DNA of 64,000 nucleotides, taken from Cunninghamella blakesleeana. Lineage: Eukaryota > Mucoromycota > Mucoromycetes > Mucorales > Cunninghamellaceae. The translations under genes were made by a program, and so were the position numbers. Position 1 is the stretch's first letter. Each line of letters opens with the position of its first letter. Positions 41,522 through 51,337 of the stretch are shown in pieces. Where the stretch lies: the NCBI GenBank assembly GCA_017871115.1, contig JAFCIZ010000005.1, forward strand, positions 434,001 through 498,000, given 5' to 3'. The notes beneath the pieces were generated by a model, which had not been told where the DNA came from, made no database searches, and saw nothing but the letters and a program-made list of their open reading frames with translations.

Positions 41522-42710
41522 TTATATAAAGTTGAAATATGATTTTCTTTACTTGGAGAAATGAAGTGATAAAAAAAAGAGGGGAAGAATAAAGAAAGAA
41601 AAAAAGGAAGCATTTGAATGGCTGATTTTTATATCCAAAAAATTAAAAAATTAGGTTCTTTGTGTAACTTTAAAATAATTTGTAGGGTTGGCATCAAAAG
41701 ACTGATATTTGTGGCAGTGTTGGCTGTTTACTACGTATACTTTGCAATCGCGTTCCGCATAACTGAATGAAAAAAAAGTGGTGTTTTTTCTATTTTAATA
41801 ACCAATTAAATAAAAAATAAGGTGAATACAAAAAAAAATCATTCTTTTTTATATACCGTAGTACTTGTAAAATAATTAACGAAATATTATTTTTTACCTG
41901 GAATATATTTTTGCTTGTTGAATAGCAGTTATAACAAACTTAGCTTTATATAAATAAAATCACTATTTATAAGTAATTATTTTTGCAGCGTTTAAAGTGC
42001 TAAACTTTAAAACACGCAAGTTGATAATTATGAATTCTTTTTCTTCTTTTCAATATCCCTCTATACAGTGGTGATTTATTGTAAGGTTTTCTTTTAAGCA
42101 CAATTCATGTATAATCAATCTATCTAAAAGTATTTATTTTCAAAACTATCATATATTCAATTTCGCATAAATCAAAACATAGAATAGGTTTTAAAAATAT
42201 TATTTCATGCAATATAAGTATAATATAATATATTAGCTATTATAACTATTACCATTTATTAAAAAAATATTATTATTAAAAAATTATTTTAATGTAAAAA
42301 AAAGAGAATGACACTCGATTTTTTTAAAAATCGAACGGAATTTTAATTGTTTGACAATCAATTTTATTCTTTTGACAAAAAATCATTATATTACTTTTTT
42401 AATAATGATGATTAAAAAATAAAAATAAAAACAATATATATATTTTATATTTTTAAATCACGCTTTATGATGATTTATATTTGCTAAAATTATATATACA
42501 TATATACTGAAATGTTTTAGTTGTTTCGATAAATACTCAAAATAAATGGAAAAATGGCAAAAAAAGTTTAATGTGCATTAGTTGCTTCACTGGTCGATAT
42601 GTATTTTTTAAAAAAAGATAGCTCTGCATAAATGCTATTTTAAAGTAAAATAAAATAATAAACTAATTTTTTTTTAAAAAAAAAATATTAAAAAAATTGC
42701 TTTTCAAATT
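41522..42710. other. AT-rich intergenic region upstream of the PARP gene
   Basis: About 1.2 kb. The first 250 bp upstream of the PARP start contain a less AT-rich patch (about 41680-41765) that may be its promoter. The rest is AT-rich with no supported gene. A decayed coding segment begins at 42711. Confidence 0.5.
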
Positions 42711-43160
42711 ATGATGTTAATTCGTTTTTGCTGTATCCACCTATGTCCCTGCTTTTATGACCAAAATAGTTCCCTATCGTTCAGATGGAAGCCCTTATAG
42801 TTGTTTAACTACTAATGATACAAGTTTAAGTATCTACATCTTTAGTGGCTCAAAGAACTAGTTATGAGGTATAGAAGTGCACAGTAGATATAACAATTGT
42901 CATACTTTGTATTCAACCCAAAGCTTTTCTATGAATAATAATGTATTGGTTAATGGTAACCCTTTTGTTTCTGTAAACGATACTCAAACTATTACTATTA
43001 ATGGATTTGGTAAAATACGATGCTTAGTTTAATCTATATTGACAAGTATCAATTTTTAATAATTATTCCCAAAAGTAATATAACTTGGGCATTTGAGGAG
43101 GTTACAAAATTCATTAAAGCTTCAGCAACAAAGAACAAAGTTTTAAACATTTAACTTTTT
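42711..43160 (+). pseudogene. Decayed gene of unknown family
   Basis: From 42721 to 43029 one frame reads as protein-like sequence with two close stop codons at 42859-42861 and 42865-42867. It starts FAVSTYVPAFMTKIVPYRSD and continues SPYSCLTTNDTSLSIYIF. After the stops, in the same frame, it resumes NCHTLYSTQSFSMNNN, VLVNGNPFVSVNDTQTITIN and GFGKIRC. An ATG at 42711 followed by hydrophobic codons lies in another frame, so a frameshift may also have occurred. A further coding-like piece, SNITWAFEEVTKFIKASATK, lies at about 43074-43154 in a different frame and may be part of the same remnant. The hydrophobic start suggests a secreted or surface protein. Family unknown. An unusual intron could in principle remove the stops, but no GT donor fits well. 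Confidence 0.5.
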
Positions 43161-43493
43161 TTTCGTGATGAATAAATAATAATAATAGGTACTTTTTTAA
43201 AGAAATTATATAATATAAAACTATTTGAAATTATTAAAATATATTTATTTTGTGAAAAATTATCATTCAACTAATTAAGAAGCAATAATATACTAACAAT
43301 AAAATACATATGCAAGCTTATAATATATATATTATTTATTAATGTTGGTCAATTGAAAGAAAATAATAAAATTTACCCCCCACTAGTTTTTTTTTTTGCG
43401 GAATTTCAATGGTCAATTTTTTTTAAAAGATAAAGGCAATTTATTTTTATACAACTTCCTTTTTCTCCCCTTTACTGTTTATAACTATTTATA

Positions 43494-44945
43494 ATGAAAG
43501 GTCTTTCAGCCATTCAAAAATTACATAAGCCTTTCGGTTCAGAATTAAAAAGTGTGGTTAGTAATGAATTATGATAACGTAAATAATAATACTGAATAAT
43601 AGTAATAGTAACAATCTTTATTTTATTATGTACATGTGCTTTTATATATTATTTTTACCAAAGACCTTATTATTATACAAATCACTCTTACGTAGTTCAA
43701 GTAGATTTCCTTCAGAAGAACATCAGTGGTTTTTAAAATTTATGATACGCGACCGATTTCGATTTCATCGTTATGACTATTCAAAAAGATCAATCTTGAC
43801 TTTATTAAAGGAAGGCGATTTGGTAATATACTTGTATTTATATTTTCAAGCTTTAATTGAAAGAAAAAGAGAAAAAAAGAAAAAATGCAATAGCTTTATT
43901 AATATAAGCATTTATAGGCTTTACACCAAATAAATAGCGCGCTGGATGGAAATATAGCTGTTATGAAGTATATAGACGATCTTGCAATGGGAAAAACTGG
44001 CCCATTAGCCCATATAATTAAAAAGGTAGTAGAATAATAACTATCAATAAAAAATAAACAGTTTGGATATCTTTTAGTTTTTTGAGCCATAATAATAACT
44101 AATATGTATTTTTTTTTAAATATATAGTTGAAAAATACACCTAATGTAAATAGTAAAAATAATAGAATAAAAATCTCGTTTCACCAGCATAAAAAAAGCA
44201 GTAGCTTACTTTTTTTTCCATTGTCTTCCTTTTTTGGGTGATTACTCTTTTTTAAAAAAAAAAAAAATGTAGTTACTAAAAAGGGCATTAGAAGCCACAG
44301 ATATAAGATCACAAAAATCACGAAATAGGAACAATAACCCTACCGATCGTGTCACCCTACCAACCTATTTACATGCAACTGTGAAATTAAATAATAATAA
44401 TCATCCTATACCCACAAATGAACAAGAACGTAACCGATTGATTCGATTATTAGAACAACAAAAAAAGGATCAACGACGACAAAAATTGGAAAAACAACAT
44501 GAAAAATTAAAAAAGTATAAATACTTTCATTTAAGAAAGGCAGTCAGAGCATCTAGTGGATATTATCTTGTTCGTATCAAGGGTATTCCTTTACCATCAC
44601 AAGTTGGAGTTCGAATGAAAAAAAGAATGCAAAACAATCAAAAAGCTGTCGATCTTTTTAAAAAAATGCACATGCACAGATCTGATCTATTGGGGGAAAA
44701 ATTATTTTTGGATCAATTGAAAATAAAAAATGATATCCCAGATTACTGTAAGTCAATCAATAAACAAATAAACAGTTATAAATAAATGGGGAAGAGTAAG
44801 AGCGACCATATGAAAAAAAAACATTTGTTTATAGATATTTATACATTCCCCTTTTTTTCTTTCTTATTTATTCATAGTGACACATATAAATGCTACCATT
44901 GAAAAAAACAGGTTGCAAAACATTTTACCAATTGAAAAAGAATAG
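43494..44945 (+). CDS. LYR-motif (LYRM2/Cup1-like N-terminal) protein
   Basis: Small LYR proteins are mostly mitochondrial assembly factors that bind acyl carrier protein. Exons 43494-43556, 43664-43822, 43918-44025, 44273-44747 and 44878-44945 give 290 residues. The N-terminus MKGLSAIQKLHKPFGSELKS leads into the LYR-type helix LLLYKSLLRSSSRFPSEEHQ and IRDRFRFHRYDYSKRS. The stretch LAMGKTGPLAHIIKKLLKRA matches the Cup1-like LYR pattern and crosses the third intron. A lysine-rich coiled segment follows (EQQKKDQRRQKLEKQHEKLK) and a C-terminal region YLVRIKGIPLPSQVGVRMKK. The third intron uses a weak donor GTAGTA; without splicing, translation would stop at 44035-44037 giving 113 residues. Phase and composition of the downstream exon favour splicing. 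Function of the C-terminal part is unknown. Confidence 0.7.
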
Positions 44946-45093
44946 AATAAAAATTATTTTCTTTTTTTTTAAAATGATTAGTTATATATATATATTTTAT
45001 TGAAAATGAGAGAAAATAATAATAGAAACGAAATAAAAAAAAATGATAGAGATGTTTATATAATACATAAAAAAAAATACGTATATTTTTTTT

Positions 45094-46237
45094 TTAATTT
45101 GATTTTTTAGCATTAGCAGCCTTAAGTCTACGACTATAAGTACGGCGGGCAAAATCAACGAAAAGATAAGTTAAAGGCAAAAGATATAATACATTAAGAA
45201 GGACAGCAAATTTTTGACCGGGAGTTACTAAACAATCATTTAAGAAAAGATAAGAAGTAGCAGCACTCATACCAACCAAGAATTGAGAAATTTGCATAGT
45301 AGTAATATAACGTTTACCAGGGACATGAATACCAACAGAGGTTAAGGCATAGTAAAGATACATGACAGAATGAACAAAGGAATTAAAGACAACAAAGATC
45401 CAAATGGGAGCGGCACGGAATCGGATACCAGACCACCTAGAATGATAAAAAAAATCAACATTAAAAAATGTAATAATAAGTAAAAGATTAAGTAAATATT
45501 GAGCCGAAAATAAAAAATAAAAAATATTCAACTCTTCCTATATACATGCTTTTGTTTTTTGTTTTTTTATTTATTTTTTGAAACTTACATAGTGATCATA
45601 GCACCAGCATGATGATAAGTTTGTAATAATGAAGATCTGCGTCCCTTTAATAAAATAATCATAGTATCAATAACTTCATAGTATTTAGATAAATAGAAGA
45701 TGTAACCCCAATAACCAAGTGAATCATTCCATAAGAAGGAATCCCTATCACAATACTATTTTTAAAAAAAAAAAAGATAATAAATAATAAAATTAGATCT
45801 TTCCTTTTCTAAACATCATAACCTGACACTCTTCCAATCGATTACTTTGTTTTATTTTTTTCCTTAAAAATAATCCAATTATCATCAAATATAAATTATT
45901 AATTACTTACAGAAAAATGAATAGATTGACCTCGATTATAAAGCTTATGTAAAGATTGAACCATATTATAAAAGGTAGCAAAAGAATAAACAGCCAAAGC
46001 CAAATTATGTAAGAAAACGAAGGCGGTCATGAATTTACTAGATTGAGAAGCAGTACCAGTACCTTGATTTTTAGCTTCTACTCGGGAAACTTTAGCTTTA
46101 GTAGCAGAAGGATTTAAGAGATGGACAGTTAAAGCATATACAGTGGCGATACCAATAGGAGCTTTCCAGCTCATAAAGAAATCATAGTATTGAGGGAATG
46201 GAATACCAGGAATAGTTGTTAATGCGTCAGGATTCAT
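45094..46237 (-). CDS. ELO-family very-long-chain/PUFA fatty acid elongase
   Basis: Condensing enzyme (3-ketoacyl-CoA synthase) of the ER fatty-acid elongation cycle. Three exons (45911-46237, 45589-45755, 45094-45436) give 278 residues with about seven hydrophobic segments. ELO signatures present are YYEVIDTMIILLKGR, the histidine box LLQTYHHAGAM, FVVFNSFVHSVMYLYYAL and MQISQFLVGM. The C-terminus KKSN has a basic, dilysine-like character. The histidine box is Q-x-x-H-H rather than H-x-x-H-H, a variant associated with elongases of polyunsaturated substrates in lower fungi and plants. Substrate is therefore perhaps a C18 polyunsaturated acyl-CoA, by inference. Confidence 0.93.
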
Positions 46238-46699
46238 TTGTAGTATTATTTAAATATAAAAAAAATGGATATCTTTTTAAAAAAAAAATTATAAAAATGA
46301 AAAAGAAAAAGAGAAATAAACAAAAGGGGAGAAAAAAATAAAGGCTTTTATTTCAAAATGCTTCAATTATTCTACCTATAATATTACATAACTCGATTTT
46401 TTTTTTACATAACTCAACGATTTTTTATCTTTTTTTTTTTTTAAGACAAAAAACCCAGAGCCCCATAAATTGGGTTTTAAACAGTTTTTATTCACCCAAC
46501 CAAATCAATTTTATTTCCTTTTTATTCTATAATAAATATTGATAATACAATATGATGATTTGTACTTTTATTTATTTATTATTTATAAAAATAAAAAAAG
46601 TTACATCAATACATTAAAATGAATATGAAAAAATATAAAAAAAAAAAAATAGGAATCTAAAAATGATCTAAACTTTGTAACGATAAAAAGGAGAATAAA
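46238..46699. other. Spacer between thioesterase 3' end and elongase start
   Basis: About 460 bp of AT-rich DNA between two minus-strand genes. It should include the elongase promoter; a short GC-richer patch with CAACCAAATCAATT lies at about 46495-46510. No coding content seen. Confidence 0.5.
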
Positions 46700-47851
46700 T
46701 TAATTTTTTGCCACAATAGGCACCCGAGGACTAATATAAAGAGCTCTACCTTCTGTCATTTTAATTCCAGTTTCTATATGTTCAATGGATGCATCGGCCC
46801 AAGCTTTGCGTCCTTCTACTTTGTCTAATTTTCCTCGAATAAGCACCCATTGGTTTGATTTTACAGGTAATCGATAATCTATATTTAAATTGGCTGTAAA
46901 TCCAGTAAAATTAGGAAGGTGGGGAAGTGTCTATAGAAAAAGAGATCAAAATAAAACCGAAAGAGAAAAAACATGAGTATATAAGTATATATTGAAACTT
47001 TAATCACACATTCATGCAATTCTTTTTTTTTTTTTAATATTTAATATTGATCATATAATATCTATATTATGAATTACCACATAGGCAAGATGTTCATCTA
47101 ATAAAGTTGCTAATAAACCACCATGGACAATTCCTATTATATATGTATAAAAAAAATAGATTTAAGAGCGATTAGTAAATTCGAAAGAATAACAACTTTT
47201 AGATATCAATTACGTTTACATGTTTTTTTTTTTTGACTGTTTTATACATGTATATATATTTATTTATCGATTTTTTTTTTTTACCTTGATGACCACATCT
47301 AAATATAAAATATATAAGAAAAATCATAATGTAGTTATTAGTTACCAGAGCTCCTTAATAAATTCTTTTACTATTATATTACTAATCCAAAGTAACACAA
47401 AAAACACTCTACAACTGCATACACTTTTTCTCTTTTTTTAACAATAATAACGATGATACATATATATAACAACTTACAAATTAGAACCAAGATGAGCAAT
47501 AATAATACACTCTGTTTTATCATGATTATAAAACTTGAGAGGTCTTCTATGAATTAATCCACTAGCTCTTAAAGTAGTTGCCGTTAATGATTGTTCTTTT
47601 GCAGCGTCTGATAAATAACTATAAGCTTCGACCTCTTGCCATTCAGGTGAAGCTCTTAATTCTTTTACAATATTCAAACTGGCTTCTTCTTTGGCTAATT
47701 CTAATTCTGCTGGATCTGTTGGTAAGTCATTAGCAATGTCTTGAAAAGCTACTTCAGAATTAGGACCATGGCTTGCCATAGTATGCTTCATACTTATTGA
47801 TGGTGCAGAGACATCTTCTACTTTGGTATATGTTTCTGTAACGTTAGGCAT
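46700..47851 (-). CDS. Hotdog-fold acyl-CoA thioesterase (PaaI/THEM4-like)
   Basis: Hydrolyses acyl-CoA to free acid and CoA. Four exons (47478-47851, 47285-47298, 47078-47133, 46700-46930) give 224 residues. The second exon is only 14 nt and codes for the CGHQ residues. The hotdog active-site helix is IVHGGLLATLLDEHLAYV, with the conserved HGG and acidic residue. Later strands include FTGFTANLNIDYRLPV and WVLIRGKLDKVEGRKAWADA. The N-terminal 90 residues are polar and predicted helical, with no obvious signal peptide. The substrate cannot be assigned. Phases close exactly across all exons, which supports the microexon. Confidence 0.87.
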
Positions 47852-49349
47852 AGTTTTAAAAAATTATATATACTACAAGTATAAAATAGTAAAAGATATA
47901 TTAATAATAATGATATAAAAAGAAAGTAAAAGAAGAAGAGAAGTGATTTAAGGCACAAAAAAAAAAATACCCATCAAATTATATTTGCTTAATAAAATTT
48001 AAAAAAATTCCAACTCCGCGTTTTATTTCTCGGACAAACTAAATACAAACACCAAGCCTATTTTAATCTTTGTTTAAAAAAAAAGCCATTAAGTTATTAA
48101 ATTCGACTATTTTCTTGACAATTATTTTATATACGCTTAACTGATAATTTTTTATATTGTTGTTTTTATGATTATTTTATTGATATATAATCCAAACCTT
48201 ATCTGACATATCCATTAAATAGTTTAACCGCCTTTTTTTTAAATATAGGTTGTTTTAATTGTGCCTCAAATAATGAAATAAAAAATGATTGGTTGAGTAA
48301 TAATAATATATATAAAAAAATGCATCTAATTACGACGGATCCAACTTTTCCTTTTTTTTAAAAAAACCCCATACACACTGAAGTTTCCATTTATTACACT
48401 ATTTTATTACTTTTATATGTATTATATGAAAAAACAAAACAATTATTTTTATTGGACATTTGATAATTCCTTTTTAAGATTTTTGGGATACTTTTTTTTA
48501 TAAAATCCAATCATTTTTTTTTTTTTTTTTGAATTTAAAAACGCCATATTTCCTTTTAAAGAAATTATATACATATTTTACATAAAAAAGTGTATACATT
48601 TCCACAGTTAAAATTACAAGTATTTTTGATTTATTAAAAAAAAACTACCCAAGTTAAATCCATATTTATCTTTGTAGATAATGGGTCAATTGACTTGAAA
48701 TATTAATAATTCCATCATATATAACTATTCTCCATATTTTAGTTAATTTATACAAGATGATCTTAATTATTGGAAGAGTTTATTTGAAAATTAAATTTAG
48801 TTTGAATGTATATTTATCAATAGATATAATAGACTAATTGCAATTTCGATATTTTTATGAAATAATTACCCACTATATGTTAACTAATGATTGTCACAAA
48901 ATAATCTTAAAGATTGATGAATTAAATTTAAAAACAAGATGCATAAGCTAAATTTTCGTTTATTCCGATAAATATTTTTACGTACTTGACTTGGAATATA
49001 CTTCAGCTTAACGTATGCATATGGGTTGGTATAAATATGAGATAAATAGGTTTACAATAATTTGTATGATTACCCTGTAACCTTTTTTATGCATTAATGT
49101 ACCAGTTTCCTTTTTTAGATAAGCCGAAAAAATTCATTATTATCGCCATCAGAGTTAAGACTGATATCATAATTGCTAAATGTTGATAGTATCAATGGCA
49201 CACAGCCTTTTTACCGTTATATTTTTATCTTGTTTATTTGCGCAGTCTTTTTTTTTTTTTAGGTAAAAAATAAAAATATATTATCGTTAAATAGTTTCAA
49301 CAGATTCTTTATTTAATCAACAAAAGATAAATAATAAATTTTGATATGC
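47852..49349. other. AT-rich intergenic region
   Basis: About 1.5 kb between the thioesterase start and the FMN-reductase 3' end. There are poly-T runs and short oligo-A/T blocks. No protein-like frame, RNA gene or repeat family recognised. A reverse CCAAT (ATTGGTTGAG) at about 48288 may belong to the thioesterase promoter. Confidence 0.55.
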
Positions 49350-49913
49350 TTATTTTTTTTCTAGTAAATCGTTTTCTAATTCTATAATAGAACGGTTGAT
49401 AACATCAATATAGGCATGGAGCTTCTTAGTATCGCCAACATCGGCTTGGCGATTTTCTGTTTCGTCGGGTACATCATTCAAATAAATGGCGGGCATGGTA
49501 TCTACAGGTTTCATGTGTAGACCTTGCAATACTTGTTTTAATTGTAGAGCAGCTTTACCTCCACCCCGATGTGCATAACTAACGATGATGGCAGGTTTAT
49601 CTTTCCATTCTTTGAATAAATAATCCAAGGCATTTTTTAAACTAGCCGGATAACCCCAATTGTATTGTGGTGTAATAAAAATAAAGCCTTGTTTGGAATT
49701 GATTTTATCGCTCCATTGTTTAGTGAGGTCATGTACATAATCATCCACGGATGGTATGCCAGGCTCATTCATCAATGGAAGTTGCCATTCTTTTAAATCA
49801 ATTATTTCGAATGAAAGGTTATGCTGATGAGTGATGGTATTTAAAAATAATTGAGTGATATGTTTTCCAATTCGATTAGGTCGTGTACTTCCAATAATGA
49901 CGCCAATATTCAT
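49350..49913 (-). CDS. NADPH-dependent FMN reductase, flavodoxin-like
   Basis: Single-exon gene of 187 residues. The FMN phosphate loop is IGSTRPNRIGKHI, near residues 7-19. The second flavin-contact motif is TPQYNWGYPASLKNALDYL, followed by SYAHRGGGKAALQLKQVL. These are the hallmarks of the NADPH-dependent FMN reductase/azoreductase family that transfers electrons from NAD(P)H to quinones or azo compounds via FMN. It is not ArsH: it is shorter and lacks the ArsH signature. No introns. The physiological substrate is unknown. Confidence 0.9.
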   Translation of the reverse strand: MNIGVIIGSTRPNRIGKHITQLFLNTITHQHNLSFEIIDLKEWQLPLMNEPGIPSVDDYVHDLTKQWSDKINSKQGFIFITPQYNWGYPASLKNALDYLFKEWKDKPAIIVSYAHRGGGKAALQLKQVLQGLHMKPVDTMPAIYLNDVPDETENRQADVGDTKKLHAYIDVINRSIIELENDLLEKK

Positions 49914-50057
49914 TATGAGTTTTTTAAATATAATAATAAACTATTAAATAAAATAGAATAAAATGAATAAAAAAAAAAAATTGATCAATGATCAGAAAAA
50001 AAAATTCCCCTTTTTTATAAAATTGAAGCCCGGCGCAGCCTGTGTAATTTAATTTTC

Positions 50058-50085
50058 ATTGGATTAACCAATGTGACTATAAAAG
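50058..50085 (+). promoter_or_regulatory. Inverted CCAAT palindrome with TATA box
   Basis: ATTGGATTAACCAAT at 50058-50072 presents a CCAAT box on both strands. It is followed at once by CTATAAAAG (TATA box at 50078-50085), oriented to the right. Transcription into the plus strand from about 50110 is predicted; the left-facing CCAAT could serve the FMN-reductase gene. Motif-based inference. Confidence 0.5.
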
Positions 50086-50284
50086 ATAAATTTTTTTTTT
50101 ATTATTAAAGAAAAAAAAAAAAAAAAAATCAAACATTGTCTCTTTTTTCTTTTTTTTTTTTTCCTTTGATTTTTTTTTCTTTTATATTTACTTTTTATTT
50201 GGAAACCATGATGAAATACTAATAATAACAGGTAAGCTTAGTTTTTTTTTTTTACATGATTTATATTTTATTATTTATTATTAT

Positions 50285-50470
50285 TACCATAAGATCAAGT
50301 CAGGGAATATACTTGAGGAATTTTCCTCAAACTATATAGTATGTTTCCGTTAATCTTGTGGAAGATTAAAGTCGTCATTTCGACTGTAACTATCTGTTCT
50401 AGATGTGTTACGACTGAATTGATTTCGCTACCATTGAGTTGAAGGCCATCTCTTTTTTTTTTTTTTAAAA
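50285..50470 (+). ncRNA. Candidate structured transcript or coding relic
   Basis: This block is much less repetitive than its flanks. Hairpins can be drawn at GAGGAATTTTCCTC, TTAATCTTGTGGAAGATTAA, AGTCGTCATTTCGACT and GTAACTATCTG paired with AGATGTGTTAC. It ends in a long T run on the plus strand, like a Pol III terminator. It matches no small RNA I can name. On the minus strand the same block has a 52-codon open frame (50450 to 50295), so a fossil exon is an equal alternative. Confidence 0.3.
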
Positions 50471-51337
50471 AAAAAAAGTTTTTGTGGTTGTCTTCTTAGT
50501 TAGGGAGCAAACATTTTTATTTATTTATATGATATTTATTTACTCATATTTTATTTTTATATATATATATTTTTTTTTATAGACATCCCAAGGAAATTTT
50601 TTTTTCTCGCTGTGTTTTAAAAATTAGTATTTTAGTTGTATTTTTTTTTACATATAAATTTTGTGTTATAATAATAAAACCTTCTTTTCCATTTTATATA
50701 TTAGATTACTTTTTTAGTATAAATAGATATATATATATAAATATAAATAATGATTTTTTATAATCATAAAATAATAGTAGTAACAATGTTACGAATAGTA
50801 AAGATATGTTTATAAATAGTAAACCGATATCTTGAAACCCTATTTTTATATTTATTTTAATAAAATTGGTTATGAACAATGAGACTGGCAAGAGTGTATA
50901 AAAAAATAAAATAAAAATAATAAATATGAGCGCAAGAATCTCCGCACTCTTTTTTTCACTAAACTATAATTTTTTTTTATTTTTCCTCCCCTTTTTCTTT
51001 TTTTCTTTTTCTTTTCTCACTATTTTTTTTTATTTTTTATTAAAATATCATTTATTTTACATATATTTTATTGTTCACTATTTATTTTTTCTTACATTTT
51101 CTTTTTCTCTTTCTCTTTCGTTGATTTTTAAAAAGTATATATAATTATATAGTCAATATATAATTATATATAAATATATTTATATATATATATATATACA
51201 TACATATACATATCTATTTATATACTTATATATGCCTTTATATTTATAATCTTGTAAAAAAAAAAAAAAGAAATAGAAAAAGAAAGGACATATTTAAATC
51301 ATTTAAATACAACATCATATCGTAATATTAAAAAAGT

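Larger units (their letters stand above)
49914..51337. other. Intergenic region with promoter elements and a structured segment
   Basis: About 1.4 kb between the divergent FMN-reductase and Zds1-like genes. It contains the CCAAT palindrome and TATA box at 50058-50085, a possible 5' UTR donor site CAGGTAAGC at about 50229, the unusual 50295-50450 segment described separately, and long poly-T and (TA)n stretches toward 51200. Confidence 0.5.

Noticed and set aside
42859..42867. An intron explaining the two stops in the 42.7-43.0 kb frame
   Set aside because: No GT donor with a consistent AG acceptor removes both stops while keeping frame; pseudogene is simpler.
50285..50400. U2 snRNA
   Set aside because: AAGATCAAGT and TATCTGTTCT resemble U2 but are about 100 nt apart instead of adjacent, and the remaining U2 core and Sm site are absent.
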